Shown: positions 12,301 through 23,902 of the stretch, piece by piece
How positions within the stretch are numbered: position 1 is the stretch's first letter
Layout of the letters: every line of letters begins with the position of its first letter
Assembly (NCBI GenBank): GCA_963678675.1
Contig: OY783197.1
Location: 27,525,470 to 27,589,469, forward strand
Reading direction: 5' to 3'
Source: Xiphydria camelus
Lineage: Eukaryota; Arthropoda; Insecta; Hymenoptera; Xiphydriidae
Length of the DNA stretch: 64,000 nucleotides
The notes under the pieces: model-generated
The model's input: only the letters and a program-made list of their open reading frames with translations
The model's database searches: none
What the model was told of the DNA's origin: nothing
Translations under genes and position numbers: made by a program

Positions 12301-15300
12301 AACGACTTTCGGCAATTGTTTTTCAGCAACAAGTGAATCCAGCGTCGCACCAACTCACTTGCTTGGCCTCGGCGACGCTGGCCAAGTGCGGATTCCTCTG
12401 CACCGTTCTCGCCGAGAATCCCGAGCATCACAATCTGGCCTTCAGAGTGGGCCTCTTCGGACTGGAGATGGCTAGACCGCCCGCCAGCACGAAGCCTCTA
12501 GAGGTGAGTCGATGCTCTGCGCGGATTTGCGCTCCTCGTCGTTGCGCTCGCTCACGCGCGAACGCGGCTCCGTCGTGTCCTTTCCCTTGCGCAGGTCAAA
12601 CTGGCGCACCAGGAGAGCGAACTGGTGGGACTGCTGAAGAGAATACCGCTGGGACCGGCCGAATTGACGATGGTCAAGCAGAGGGCCGAACAGCTGAAGG
12701 ACGGTGTTCTGCGCTCTAGAGGACACGCTCTGCTGCCGGTTATGCTCGCCAGCTTCATATTCGACGCGCTCAATACAACAAGTACGCCCGATCCCTACTT
12801 TCATAGTTACTTGCTCGGCTCGCGAAGAACGTTGCGAATTCGCCGTTGGTGTTATTCCGACGATCGCGACGGACGGACGGGTGACGCGTTCTCGAGTTTC
12901 GCGTGAATCATCGGAAGAGTCTGCGAGCAGACCGAAGCTCGTGGTCTCCCTGAAAATCATTCCTCTCGACGGGAAATGTCGAAAGGGACTATTGACGATC
13001 TTTCCAGAATGAAAAGAGTTAACGCTTGATTATCGTAAGCAGCCAATAAAAAGGTGGGGAATGATTTGCAGGACTGAAACTGCCCACAGGCGTTGACGAG
13101 AATCTCGGGTTCGATGCTGCCGTGGCGGCCCTCGGATTGAAGGCGAACGTGAGCGAAGCCGACCACCCTCTTCTCTGCGAGGGGACTCGTCGTCAGAGGT
13201 ACGTCCGAAACTCCCTGACCTTTCCGACGAGTGCATCTTTCGTTGCATCCTCTTCGTTCGTTACGACGAGAAACTGTGTTCTCAGGGGAGACCTGGCGAT
13301 CACCCTCCTCGTTCATTACAAGGACGAACCGTTGAAAGTGGCGCGGATAATGGACAAACTGCTGGACCGGGACGTCCACCAGCTGATCAAGTCGCCCATC
13401 CTCAGCAGCTACTACAGCTCCAATCCTCCCACGAAGAGTCAAGTAAAAAAAAAGTCGTTTCACTTTTCACGCCCGATCGTGCGAGAAAGTTACGAAAATC
13501 AGCTCGTATCTCTTTTTGCGCAGTTGGCAGGTTTTCGTCGCGAGGAAGCGTGTTCGTCGCCCCTCGCGGGCGCCGAAGCTAGCGGAAACGGCGACAACGC
13601 GGTTGGCGCGAGCAGCAGACCGCACAGCAGTACCAGCGCCGAGCTCGAGAGCGGATTGAATGCGCTTACCGTGCAGCCGCAGCCGGCTCAGCAGCCAGTG
13701 GCCACGAGGACGAAAGAAACAAGGTCACTATGCGCTCGATGTATTTCTGTCGTCATTTAACATCATCCGTATAATCCGCGTCATTTGATAACCAAACGAT
13801 CGTCTCTCGCGGTTTTCTCAGATACAAAAGTAAGCGAGTCTACCCCTCGATTCCGAATCAACCCTCGGAAGCCGGAGCCCACTTCATGTGCGAGCTCGCG
13901 AAAACCGTGCTGGTGAAAGCCGGCGGCAACAGTTCCACCTCGTTGTTCACGCAAGCATCGACGAGTCAAAATCACCACGGCCCGCACAGAGCGCTCCACA
14001 TGTGTGCCTTCCAACTCGGCCTCTACGCGCTGGGCCTTCACAATTGCGTCAGCTCGAACTGGCTCAGCCGCACGTACTCGAGTCACGTGTCGTGGATAAC
14101 CGGCCAGGCCATGGAGATCGGTGCGCCCGCGATTTGGTTCCTCATCGACAGCTGGGAGGGTCATCTCACGCCGCCGGAAGCGGTGAGCATCGCCGACAAG
14201 TCGTCGCGGGGCAGCGATCCGAACATGGTCAGAGCGGCCGCCGAGCTCGCGCTCTCGTGTCTGCCGCACGCTCACGCGCTCAATCCCAACGAGATTCAGA
14301 GAGCGATATTGCAGGTGAGGCGGGAACGTTCGGTCGAGGATGCGCGCGATTTGCGCGAGAATTCTCAACGGTCTCTTCTTTCCAGTGCAAGGAGCAGAGC
14401 GCGCTCATGCTGGAGAAGGCGTGCGTCACCGTGGAAACGACCGCGAAGGGCGGCGGGGTGTACCCGGAAGTGCTCTTCCAAGTGGCAAAGTATTGGTACG
14501 AACTCTACTTGAGGGTGAGTGTTGGAATCCTTTCTTCGCGTGTGCGCGATGTTTCCTATTTCTCCGCGCGCCATCGATCATTTATTCTTCATCGGTGCAG
14601 CACACTCCCGGTGGGGAACAGCCGGACGACATTCCCCACGATCAGCTGCAGCTGGATCCCAACGGCGCGCTTCTGGTCGAACCGGGACCGCCGGTGGACA
14701 TGACGGCCGGTCAGATGATGCCGGGCCCGACTCAGGCGGTCGTTGTAACCAGCACGCAACCACCGCCTCAGCCATATCCGGCGCATCCCACTATCACTAC
14801 ATTGGCGCCCTTAGGTGAGAGACTCCGGGATTCGCCGTTCGCTCTGATTATCGCAACTCCGACGCGAAGTCTACAACTCGCGCATCTTCCAGGCGTCGGA
14901 ATGCCGTACGCAGTGGGACCCTACAGTTTCATGCATCCGCACCATCCGATCCCGGCGTTCGGCGGTCCCATGCCGCCCCATAGAATGGCCCTGCCTCCGC
15001 CGCCGCCCCACATGCAGATGTATCACGCGGCTTTCCCTCCTCACCCCGGGCACCAACCGCATCCGCAGCACCCGCATCACCCGCCCGCCGCGACGCAACC
15101 GCCGCCGGTCCCGCAATATTACACTCCCCAGCCGACTGTCACCACTGTCAACGTCCACCCGCCACCGGGAGCTCATCACATGTTTACGATGCAGCAGCCG
15201 ATGCCGGTTAACGTAAGGATTGTCGATTTGTTGCTCTTTGTGTTCGTACTTTTCCAAGTAAAAATTTGTGGGCGTGTGTAATCACACATCATCGCGTTAC

Positions 15301-16251
15301 CAGGTTCAAGCGAGTGTCACGGGTCCGATCCCCGGCCAGAACGGTTTACCGGGCCCTGCTTTGGTGCAGGCGCAACCTATCATATCGACGGTCAGATCTC
15401 AGCCGCAGGTACTTTCTTCTTGGAAGAAAATGCAATTTTGTACTAACCATTTCACTTTCGCGATTTAACGACTCGCCATCGTCAATCGTGCCGCGCAGGT
15501 TTACAGACAGAGCCAGCCGTACAGCCCTCAACAACTCCGAGCCCTCGTGGCGGCCTATCGCGTCGGCATGCTGGCCCTGGAAACCCTCGCTCGCAGAGTG
15601 CACGACGACAGACCGCAAGCGAAGTACGCACGGAATCCACCCTACGGCGAGGACGTTAAATGGCTGCTGAGAGTGTCGAAGCGTCTCGGCACCCAGTACC
15701 TCCATCAGCTCTGCGTCTGCACGGTGAACAGCATCGTCAGTCCCTTCGTCCTGCACGACGTCGCGCTCGAAGCGGCGCATTATCTCGCGAGAAGCAACCC
15801 GGCTCTCGTGCTGCAACACTTGAGATCGGCTCTGCTGGCTCCGCTCGTGCACAAGTGCCAGCAAATGTGAGTGCGTCGGTCGCGTCGCGGGGTGCGTCGT
15901 GGAGTTCGACGAGTTGAACGCACTTTTTTCCCCTTCCCTTTTTTCAGGTATATCCAGTGCATGCATCAAAAGTTGTACCACTTGATGGCGGGGGATTACG
16001 AGGATTTCGCAAGCGTCGTGTGCGCGGCGCGGGCGGCGTTTCACATCACCCTCGAGGGTCACGCGCAGTTCAAGGAGTGGCTGCAGTCGATAAAGAGGTG
16101 CGACCGCTCTCTTCGCCGACGACGACTCTCGACGCGCCTACGAGACGCCCTCGCGTACCTATACTCTAGCCGCTCGATTTTCAGATCGCAGTCCTGCAAC
16201 AAAGACCTGTGGGCGCAGATCAACACGGCGTTGCAGCAGAACGGCAAATGA
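4995..16251 (+). CDS. ZSWIM8: ZSWIM8/Dorado E3 ligase substrate receptor (5'-partial, 20 exons)
   Basis: Orthologue of ZSWIM8 (Drosophila Dorado), the substrate receptor of a cullin-RING ubiquitin ligase that destroys Argonaute during target-directed microRNA degradation. Exons: 4995-5246, 9250-9431, 9556-9866, 9947-10379, 10890-11138, 11217-11510, 11630-12247, 12327-12503, 12595-12781, 13072-13198, 13286-13442, 13524-13723, 13822-14314, 14386-14514, 14601-14814, 14893-15212, 15304-15408, 15499-15866, 15948-16097, 16185-16251. All have GT-AG borders and matching phases, giving about 1677 residues to TGA; the human protein is about 1840, so roughly 150 N-terminal residues are off-window. The first exon encodes the conserved block CVASHIPFELVE...EQLQLRIAFWSFPDNEEDI; the second holds the SWIM zinc finger. 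Helical-repeat blocks follow, then a Ser-rich acidic linker (exon 7) and a Pro/His-rich linker (exons 15-17). The donor after exon 4 (GTTTGC) is weak. The original start is not visible. Confidence 0.95.
5618..6067. mobile_element. MITE family A copy, interrupted, with TA duplication
   Basis: Starts CACCGAAAAAACAGTTTAT and ends AAACTATTTTCTCAGTG, flanked on both sides by TA (5616-5617, 6068-6069). It aligns end to end with the copy at 63390-63646 once the inserted element at 5825-6020 is removed (254 against 257 bases). A TA target duplication is the hallmark of Tc1/mariner-type movement; the mobilising transposase is not in the window. Confidence 0.85.
5825..6020. mobile_element. 196-bp palindromic element nested in a MITE
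   Basis: CACTGAGGCGAAAAAAGCTT at the left is mirrored by TTTTTTTTTCTCAGTG at the right, and the arms hold GTTAGAAGGATAATCTGAG and its mirror. It sits between TA at 5823-5824 and TA at 6021-6022, exactly where the uninterrupted relative at 63.6 kb has one TA. This proves insertion with TA duplication. Confidence 0.9.
6320..6359. repeat. (TC)n microsatellite
   Basis: A TC dinucleotide run of about 40 bases with one interruption, in a ZSWIM8 intron. Confidence 0.9.
7085..7345. mobile_element. MITE family A copy
   Basis: Starts CGCCGAGAAAACAGTTCATT after TA (7083-7084) and ends AAACACTTTTTTCAGTG before TA (7346-7347). Mirrored inner blocks ACTTGATTATGGCG and CGCCATAATCAAGT. Confidence 0.85.
7514..7740. 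mobile_element. MITE family A copy
   Basis: Starts CACCGAAAAAACAATAATTA and ends AATAAACTGTTTCCTCGGTG, followed by TA and preceded by TG (a likely mutated TA). Shares TATGGCGAAATAAACATTTT with its relatives. Lies 168 bases from the previous copy. Confidence 0.8.
9357..9398 (+). other. ZSWIM8: SWIM zinc finger of ZSWIM8
   Basis: The second visible exon encodes CNCTC...YWCSH, which matches the CxC-x(n)-CxH pattern that defines SWIM zinc fingers. All four zinc ligands (two Cys of CNC, then Cys and His of WCSH) are present. It is followed by VVAVCLHRIHM, which is usual for this family. Confidence 0.9.
10380..10889 (+). other. ZSWIM8 intron with TTGTAAGATC-like internal motif
   Basis: Intron between visible exons 4 and 5. 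From about 10441 to 10760 it is built of irregular variants of a short motif close to TTGTAAGATC or TTGCAAGA, spaced unevenly. No open frame of interest. Confidence 0.7.
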
Positions 16252-16578
16252 CACAGAGCGGAGCCAGGCGTGACGTGGCTCACTCCCCACCCCCATCCGC
16301 CCCCGACAACCCTCGTTCTTCGGCACCAGCATCCCTGCCACCCCCATCCGCAGAGCGTTGTGTGCGTTCACCACGGGCTGGCCACCCTCAACAAGCTCGC
16401 CTGGGACAAGATCTCCATTCCGTGCGTCGTCGAGGACTCGCACCATCCTCCCCACTCGCACCGAATGATAGCCGGACCCCCGCCGGCGCCACCACCGGCA
16501 CCACCTTCACGACAGGAGGGCGTCGCCGATAATTCGAATTCGCAGGAGGCCGATCCCAGAGACGAACAGTTCAGTTGA
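16252..16578 (+). other. In-frame open extension after the ZSWIM8 stop (108 codons)
   Basis: Directly after the ZSWIM8 TGA (16249-16251, next base C) the same frame stays open for 108 codons, ending at TGA 16576-16578. The translation is His/Pro-rich, then VCVHHGLATLNKLAWDKISIP, then a Pro/Ala tract and an acidic tail. Codon choice resembles the preceding exons (many third-position G or C, ordinary amino acids) rather than UTR. It could be translated by stop-codon readthrough, or joined by an alternative acceptor at 16255-16256 (ACACAG), which keeps frame with the exon ending at 16097 but has a poor pyrimidine tract. It may also be 3'UTR open by chance in GC-rich DNA. Confidence 0.5.
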
Positions 16579-16805
16579 TTATGCTACGTTCGTATCGTTC
16601 AATTAGTAGTGTCCATAGAGCAACAGCGGGCTTTGAACGAGAGCGAGTGAACTCGAGCGCTTTCTTTTTACGGGTGGGAGATCCGTCAGCCGCGCGAGGG
16701 ATAATCGAGCGCGGTGAAGATTTTCGTACGGTGACTCCTCCCCCCCCTTGCACGCACATTCGCGAACGTATAGCGCGCACGATTAGAGATGAAAGAGGGA
16801 GGGAG

Positions 16806-16807
<2 letters not shown>

Positions 16808-16836
<29 letters not shown>
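16808..16836. repeat. (GA)n microsatellite
   Basis: GA dinucleotide run in the ZSWIM8 3' region. Confidence 0.9.
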
Positions 16837-16839
<3 letters not shown>

Positions 16840-17105
16840 GTGAGTTAAGCCTGGTCTCTTTTCTTTCTTCAGGGTCTCGACCGTCCAGGCCTCGAACTAC
16901 GTCGGAAACTCTCGAGCGGCTCGAGAGCAATTAAAGAAAATTAAAACTGTTCAACAGTTTTGAAACGATCGGGGAGGTATTTGGTGGTCTCAAATTTGAA
17001 CGGTCGTGACACGTATTACGTATTACGTACGTATTACGAACTCCGCAGTGGATGCGGAAATCAATTTTATGTTACTGTTCACCCGGCGAAGTCTTTCGCG
17101 GTACC

Positions 17106-17111
17106 AATAAA
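17106..17111 (+). terminator. Candidate poly(A) signal of ZSWIM8
   Basis: AATAAA about 0.85 kb after the ZSWIM8 stop codon. A further AATAAA lies at 18185-18190, so the 3'UTR may be longer or have alternative ends. Position and sequence are the only evidence. Confidence 0.4.
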
Positions 17112-19471
17112 CATTCGTATCGTATGTCTTCATTTATTTGCGCGCGTTGACGTCGTTCGGAGAATCCGATCTGCTTTTCGCACACTTTCGTGTACACTGC
17201 AACAAGTGCAGTCTGAAGAAGAATGGAGATTCCGAGGACGAACGAGCTGCGTGCGTCGCAAAGATTGGCGCGAAGCGTTTCACGCGCGAGTCCGCAGTGA
17301 TGGTGGACGGTTTATGGCGCGGAACACGGAAGAAAGTCGCGTTGCGCGTTCGTCTTTCTCTTCAAGGCCCGTCCTGCATCGAGTTTAGTTTAACTTCGCG
17401 TCCCGATTATACGGGCCAGGTACTTCAGTTCAGAACGAATGATTACACGAGAAGAATGAACAAGTCGAGCGTTACGTAAACTTTCAGATGCAAATACACG
17501 TGTATCCATCGTCGAACGAAAACTCGACGCAGTCTCGCAGGCGTCACAATACGTCGCCGTCCGATAAACGGGAAGAAATCGCGTAAAATCAGTCAATCAA
17601 AAAATCCGAGCACCTGGAACGGGGTTCGCTTCTCTCGCAGAAAAGAAAAGAATAGAAAAAGCACTCGTCGAACGTGAAACCATTTACTTTAGTTAGAACG
17701 TCTTTAGCTTCAATTAGATAGGAAATTTTATTTCGATTATCTATATAGATAGGACGAATTCTCGTGTCTTGTTTTATTTTTGTAAACAAGTAACAAATTT
17801 ATAATATTAATAACGTCTATTTATATAACGATACGGTCAGATCACCCATATATAGATGATATTTACTTAATTATATATCTATATCCAAATTTTTATAGGA
17901 GTAAATCTATCATTTCTTCGTGGCGATCGACTCACCTCTTCCTCCATCCCCTCCTACGCCCCATTAGAAGTACACTTCGCAACCACGATTCCCTCTTCCT
18001 CCCTCCCTCCCATACCAGATTTTTATTTATGACTACCGCTCTCATTTCTTTCTACTTTTTAGCACGATAGACCTCTACCGCCTACGTATTATACGCAACC
18101 GCAGCATATTCGTTTTGTCATCACTGACAATCCATAAAGAAAATGATCTCTGTAATTTTTAAATTAAAATAATTTTGACATACGAATAAAGAAGTGAAGT
18201 TAAAAGCCTACGACATATCACCTGCAATCACCGAGTCACACCTCTGTCCACGCATCGCCCTCGCGATGCATCCTCCGTCGGAAACAAACCGGAACTCGCG
18301 ATGACGACCGCGATGCATTTCATTACAGTCGTCGACACTAATTCGCACTTGCGAAAGAATTCGGCCGCTCGATGACACGCGGAATTTCGATGGATAAAAA
18401 TGCAGTTAAAAGAAAAATACCGTCGGGCCTGCAAATTTTCCAAACGCGTTGGACGTAATTTTTTTCCGACGAATTTGACTTTTCTCACTAGCCCCCGTCG
18501 TCGTTCTCTCGCGCGCGCGTGACCGAATCATCGACAAACCAAAATTACCGGCAGACGAACACCAACGATTATCGTTCTAATTTCCGTTTGCACCCGTACG
18601 ATTGGTTTGGTCCATCCTCCATCCCTCCGCCTCGTCGAAATCTAGAGAGGTACACCTATTATTTGTCGATTCGATTGCTCGTAGCCTATCGTAGATCAGA
18701 GAATAGGATGTAAGATGTAAGCGAAACTTCCATATATAAGCGATTAGACGAAGAAAACGAAGAAGGAGCCGAAGGGAGGAGAAGAATTACGAAGATTAAA
18801 GAGAGAAGAAGTTATTTTCTAATATTCGCTATACCCGTAGAAAACATCGCGAAGCATTTTTAACGGCGATTATCCGATGTCCGTTATGTATGTCTCTAGT
18901 ATGAACACTGAACAGTGCCTCGTCAAAAATCTGTGTGAACACTTTTTTGAGCCGGCGATGCCGCGTAACGACGGACGGGCGTCGTCCGTCGTCTGCGATC
19001 GTCCGTATAATATGTTTTACTGTTAAAACTGTTCTCTGTAGTGCGAATCCACGTGCACGGCGCGATTCTCTCGTACGCGTGTACAGTAGGATAAGCGTGC
19101 GGTTTACTCTCTGTGTAATCTTACTCGAGGAGCGAAAGCGAGGGAGAAAGGTACGATTACTGTAACGGCATTCGCGCGAGGTGTCACGAGTGACGTTACG
19201 GTTGATTTTATGTACATTATACGCGGCAGAACTTGGACGCCGTCATCAGTTGACTCCACTCCCTCCGCCTTCGACTATTTCGCTGGAAAGGACGATTCGT
19301 CTCTTTTCCTCGTAGTGATGTACGTAGATCCGTATGGTCCTATCCTCCTTTTGTATCGCTTATCGTGCCAAGGTAGTCGAACTGTAGAGGCCACACCTAG
19401 ATGTACTCATCGTGTATGATTTTAACTCGGCGCGTGCTCTTGCTGGAAACGCGACCGGCCCGTTCCGACAT

Positions 19472-19717
19472 GGAAAGACCGATATCAGTAAATTCTACCG
19501 TGTTTACAATAAAAGTGGTATATATGAGGGCTTTCGGATGTTTTTGCAGTGTGAGACTGTAATTTTTCTTTTAAAAACAATAAATCGTTATAGCTTACAT
19601 TACAATTTACTAGTTTCTAAGGAAAAATTGTTCTTCAGCACAATAGGAACATCGAAAACCCTTATGTGTACCGTTCTTATTGTAGATACAGTAAAATTTA
19701 CCGGTATCAGTCTTTCC
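19472..19717. repeat. Fold-back element, family C, copy 1
   Basis: The left arm begins GGAAAGACCGATATCAGTAA and the right arm ends in the near reverse complement TTACCGGTATCAGTCTTTCC. Closely related sequence occurs at 52544-52768, including the inner part AATTGTTCTTCAGCACA read in the opposite direction. No transposase frame is present, so this is a non-autonomous element. Confidence 0.7.
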
Positions 19718-21906
19718 GCGACGTTGGTTTCGAAAATTTCGTCGGCTCCGAATCGGCCGATGCGGAAACGGGGAACGATTTTCTCGCGTGATTTCTAGCA
19801 CGGGCACCTGCCTTCGCTTCGTCGGCAGAGCTCAACAGCGAACGACCGGGTACGTCGATGTTTTCTATAAGAATCCTCCCATTTAATTGCATCGTCTGAC
19901 ACTTGCCTGTAGTCGTAGACAAAACTCGTTAACTCGTCGGGATGATTACGAAATGCTGAAACTCGTTTCCTGCCGCGGAAAGGGAGATATCGTTTCTCGA
20001 CAGCGGCTGAGAATGATCGGATAGCTCGGTGACGAAAATTTCGACTTGTGGAACTCGTCGGATAATTTCGGAGATATTATCAGAATTTTATCGAGTTCTT
20101 TTTTCTCACCAGAGCGATAGAGCCAGAATGAGGAAAAAATCGGTAACAAGGATCGCTCGGTCCTGTTTTGTCGGTGAACATCGCGGCACCGTTTTTTTTT
20201 CGGAGGCGGCCGAGATTCGAAGGTGGAAATTAACGAAGAAGCGCGGTACGGTGTCGTATAGATTCTACTAGATTTCGATCAACCGCTTGTCGAAAACGAA
20301 GATCGAGTAGGAATTGAGTGAGAATGCAAGTTAGGGCGGAAACTGAAGCGATTCTCTTCGCTCAAACCGCTCCGTGTCAATCGGAACGGAGGCGGAAGAA
20401 AGGAAGAGAAGAAGGGCAAGCGGGAAAGGAAGGAAAAGGGGAAAATAGGAGGAAACGATAAGAGATCTATTTTTACACTTGGTCATAAAGCTGAAAAAAA
20501 GCGTTCTGCAAAAAAAAGAGAAGATGAGAAGCAAAAACGATAGTACGAAGTTAGACGTTCATCTAGACTATTGTACATTGAAATTATGTAGCAAAGATTC
20601 GCGCTTCGCGAGTGGAGATCGTGCGGTGCGCTGTAAATTGAAGCCGGTACGATCTCAGCTTTCGCGAGTTTCGAGAGTCACGGGGCACGAGTGATGGGGT
20701 GTCGTGTGATGTAAACGCAGTGGAACTTTCGTTAATCGAATCAAATTGTCCGAATAAATTCAACTACCCTCGAGATATCGAGGATAACTTCTGAAGAAAA
20801 GCTAACTGAAAAATCAGGAAGAAGTTGAATTAAAGAAAAGAAGTTTTTCCGAGCAATTTATTCAGTGGAAGTTCGACTGTATCACGCGATTCACGCGGTC
20901 CAATACTACTCATCGGTAATTTATGATTGTAGATAAGCTCTAGATCGCATACATTTATCTTCCTTCATCGATTTTAACGCGGGAATTAATTGGAGTCTCG
21001 GGAGTTTCACGCACTCGTGCACCGTGCGCGCGTTTCGCGCGTCTATATATTCCACTCTTGTACTACCCTACGGTTCGAGAGGGATTGTCGTCGAAGAAAT
21101 TTCCCTCGTCTATATATCGCGCATCGATACGAGCATGATCGTTGCGAGGAATTCGGCCGACATTGCACTTGACCAAGTCGACTTCCGTTGATCGCGCGAA
21201 ACTAGCGAAATTTAATACCTTCGGGTCTCTTTATAGCACTCAGGCGACATAGGCAGCCACTCGAGTTTCCAAAACTTTTGGAAATTTCGAAGCGCGTTCC
21301 GCAAATCCCTCTTAATTAGTCTAGAAAACACTCTAGGATTCATTAGGCTTCTCGGAACGATATTATTTCGAGGGTGGCTGCGGATTCGCGTGAATTTTTT
21401 TTTAAGCTCGAGACGCGTATCTTCTTCCGATGAGAAAAAGAAATCAACGAATCGATCTCGTTCTTTTAGGATTTATACACGACTCGGGATATCCACTTTC
21501 GTTCAGGGCGCCTAAAAAAATTCAGAAATCAAATTGGCTCAAATAAAGAGTGCTCAAAACATTTTTGCTCAGAATCAGATTGCGATGCAAGGTGACTGCA
21601 GATATCTCCTTACGTTAATTGTCAGATAAAGAGAGAGAGATCGAAGATTTATCGCTTTTGGAGTTCTTATCGGAGTCTGAAACTCGACGGGACCTTTTGA
21701 AATGAAACTTCGTTATCGCGTGATACATAATCGCACTGATTTCTTTCCGCAAGCGACACTACAGCACGAGATGAATTTAACGCAGGTCTTGCACGTCCAG
21801 CGCAGGTGTCTTCGAGCGATGAAAATCTAACCTGACCACGACGCTAGATCCTCGCGACGACGAATCCATCGGCGAAACAACGTATGAAACAGATTTTAAT
21901 ATTGGA

Positions 21907-21909
21907 ATA

Positions 21910-21969
<60 letters not shown>
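21907..21969. repeat. (AT)n microsatellite
   Basis: AT dinucleotide run of about 60 bases with a few G or C interruptions, in intergenic DNA. Confidence 0.9.
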
Positions 21970-21970
<1 letters not shown>

Positions 21971-23320
21971 AAATTATATAACTGACAGAGTGGAAGAGGA
22001 CAGTGCAATAGGTTTTGGAGGTACAAACGGTTAGTAATGATTAGAGTAACGAGAGTGACGTTTGTACTGTTATCAATTTGGTACATTTAAAAATTTGGAG
22101 GAGTCAAAAAGATTCGTCTCGTCATTCAAAATGATCAACGTCTCAGCGGTTACTGTGTATGTAATTGAATTATCGCTTAGAGAAATAGAAAGTCACTGCT
22201 GAACTCGAGGCTGGTATTCATGGCTCGGATTGAAGAAATAAGGGTCGAAAGTTTGAACTCTTTTATTCAATTAAAATATATTACAGATTGTAAATTGAAA
22301 AAAGAAAAACGTCTGATATTTAGTTCGGATTTTTTATTCTAATCAAAGGTATAGCTTATATGGATTCAGCGATTTACGCGATTATTGGGTCAGGATTATA
22401 ATTCGAATTGAATTTATTTATAAGTTCCGAAACTATGAGTACCACCATGCTAAAAGAAATGCCTAGATCAATCGCCGCGACCCACTGTTAAAAGCCGGTT
22501 GCACTGGGCCCTTCGCCTTATATAGATGTGCAGATAAGTTATGTACTATAAAAGTATAATATAACGTCACTATATAAATCGATATTCGTCATGGTCATCG
22601 TATATCAGGATTATTCTTCAGGTCGTGGAATCGTAGTACGTAGATTTTTCAATTTCTAGATGTTAAAAGCCGAGAATATTTTATAAATATATCTGACATA
22701 TATTGTGGATATTGTTATGGATATAATTATGCAAGCGAGTCCTCAGCGCGCGTCTAGAGAGAGAAAGAGAGAGAGAGAGAGGAGAGATTCACCCGCGCTC
22801 TCTATACGGAAGTGTAAACGTTCTGTCATTAATACCATTAAGATTATTATTATGGCATGGTAATCATGAATATTGTGGAATGGATCTATTTATGAAGCCG
22901 TCGATCGTTGATGTAATCAAACGTGTTCTGAGTGAATTTTAATAGAACACTTTAAATCGATTACCTGCTGCTTCTGTTCAATCCTTTCACACTCGTAACC
23001 GTAGTATGTAGCTGACTCCTTGCATTTCCAGACAACTCGAACTGCATGTTTCCCTTTACATTTTATTATCTGAATTATTTCTATGAATTCTTTTCCGTCC
23101 ATCCCGTCAGAAGGACAATTAAATATTAAAATTTTAGTATGTCAATAATTTCTATTTAAAATTGTCCCATAGTTTGTTTCGTTTAAAATTCGATTAATTT
23201 GCATGTGATTGATCGCAATGGCAGGAACGAATAACCTGTCACGAATGAAAGTATGTGGATAGATATATACGATTTTTCTGTCCGCACAGATAAAAGAAAA
23301 GAATAAAGAAAAATTAAATT

Positions 23321-23402
23321 CGCAGTCGGTAGGACTCGAACCTACGCTCCCAGAGGGAATCTGATTTCTAGTCAGACGCCTTAACCACTCGGCCACGACT
23401 GC
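23321..23402 (-). tRNA. tRNA-Ser (anticodon AGA)
   Basis: On the minus strand an 82-base cloverleaf starts GCAGTCGTGGCCGAGTGG and ends in CGACTGC plus discriminator G. The acceptor stem GCAGTCG/CGACTGC is a perfect 7-bp pair. The anticodon stem TCTGA/TCAGA encloses loop CTAGAAA, giving AGA (plus positions 23367-23369). A long variable arm CTCTGGGAG marks it as class II serine, and the T arm has GTTCGAATC, an intact B box. It reads UCU and related serine codons. No CCA is encoded, as usual in eukaryotes. Confidence 0.96.
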
Positions 23403-23819
23403 TGTTGCGAATCAAGTTTACCAAAGAAAGATACCTTTGCAAAAACGTTGCATATTGAATTGCATTTTCATTGTCTTCCACCTTGTCTGTAATTCGATTT
23501 TGTCTCAATTCGATTTCCGTATTCGTTCGAACTAATGAAACAGATTTATCGATTATTTATTGAATATCCATATCGTTTTAGACTTTAATTATATTATCTC
23601 CAGCGATCACACCAGAGAAGAGGAAGTAGATGTGGCTCCGTTCAAATTATCGACGCTCGTATGTCTAAGAATTTACTCGTTATTTCAAGAGACGGATACC
23701 TTACATTATTACCTATTTGTGTTGCCGCGTATTGTTTATCGAGGAAAATATCTCGTAATTCTGTAGCCTTGACCATTTTGTAAATGAAGGACGAGACGTA
23801 ATCCTCGAGTCGTTTCGCA

Positions 23820-23827
23820 TATAAAAG
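23820..23827 (+). promoter_or_regulatory. TATA box of secreted peptide gene
   Basis: TATAAAAG lies 83 bases before the start codon at 23903 and would place transcription start near 23850. It is a good match to the core consensus and fits a strongly or tissue-specifically expressed small gene. Confidence 0.65.
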
Positions 23828-23902
23828 ACTCGCCGTACGCCAAGGAAACGCATTTGCGAAAAAAGCGGACGGGCGAGTCGATTATAACAACGAGCATCAG
23901 CA

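Larger units (their letters stand above)
16579..23320. other. ZSWIM8 3'UTR and AT-richer intergenic DNA
   Basis: After the last open frame there is a GA microsatellite (16808-16836), the candidate poly(A) signals, then DNA that becomes steadily AT-richer. It includes a fold-back element (19472-19717), an AT microsatellite (about 21907-21969) and a GA tract (about 22755-22783). The open frames present are short with no recognisable protein, and I could not support a gene. Confidence 0.6.

Noticed and set aside
13888..14703. Alternative-frame 271-residue open frame
   Set aside because: It is a shadow of the real ZSWIM8 exon at 13822-14314 in another frame; only the other frame shows conserved family sequence.
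14340..15281. Apparent 313-residue single open frame
   Set aside because: It reads through three introns of ZSWIM8; the true coding part is split at GT-AG sites (14386-14514, 14601-14814, 14893-15212).
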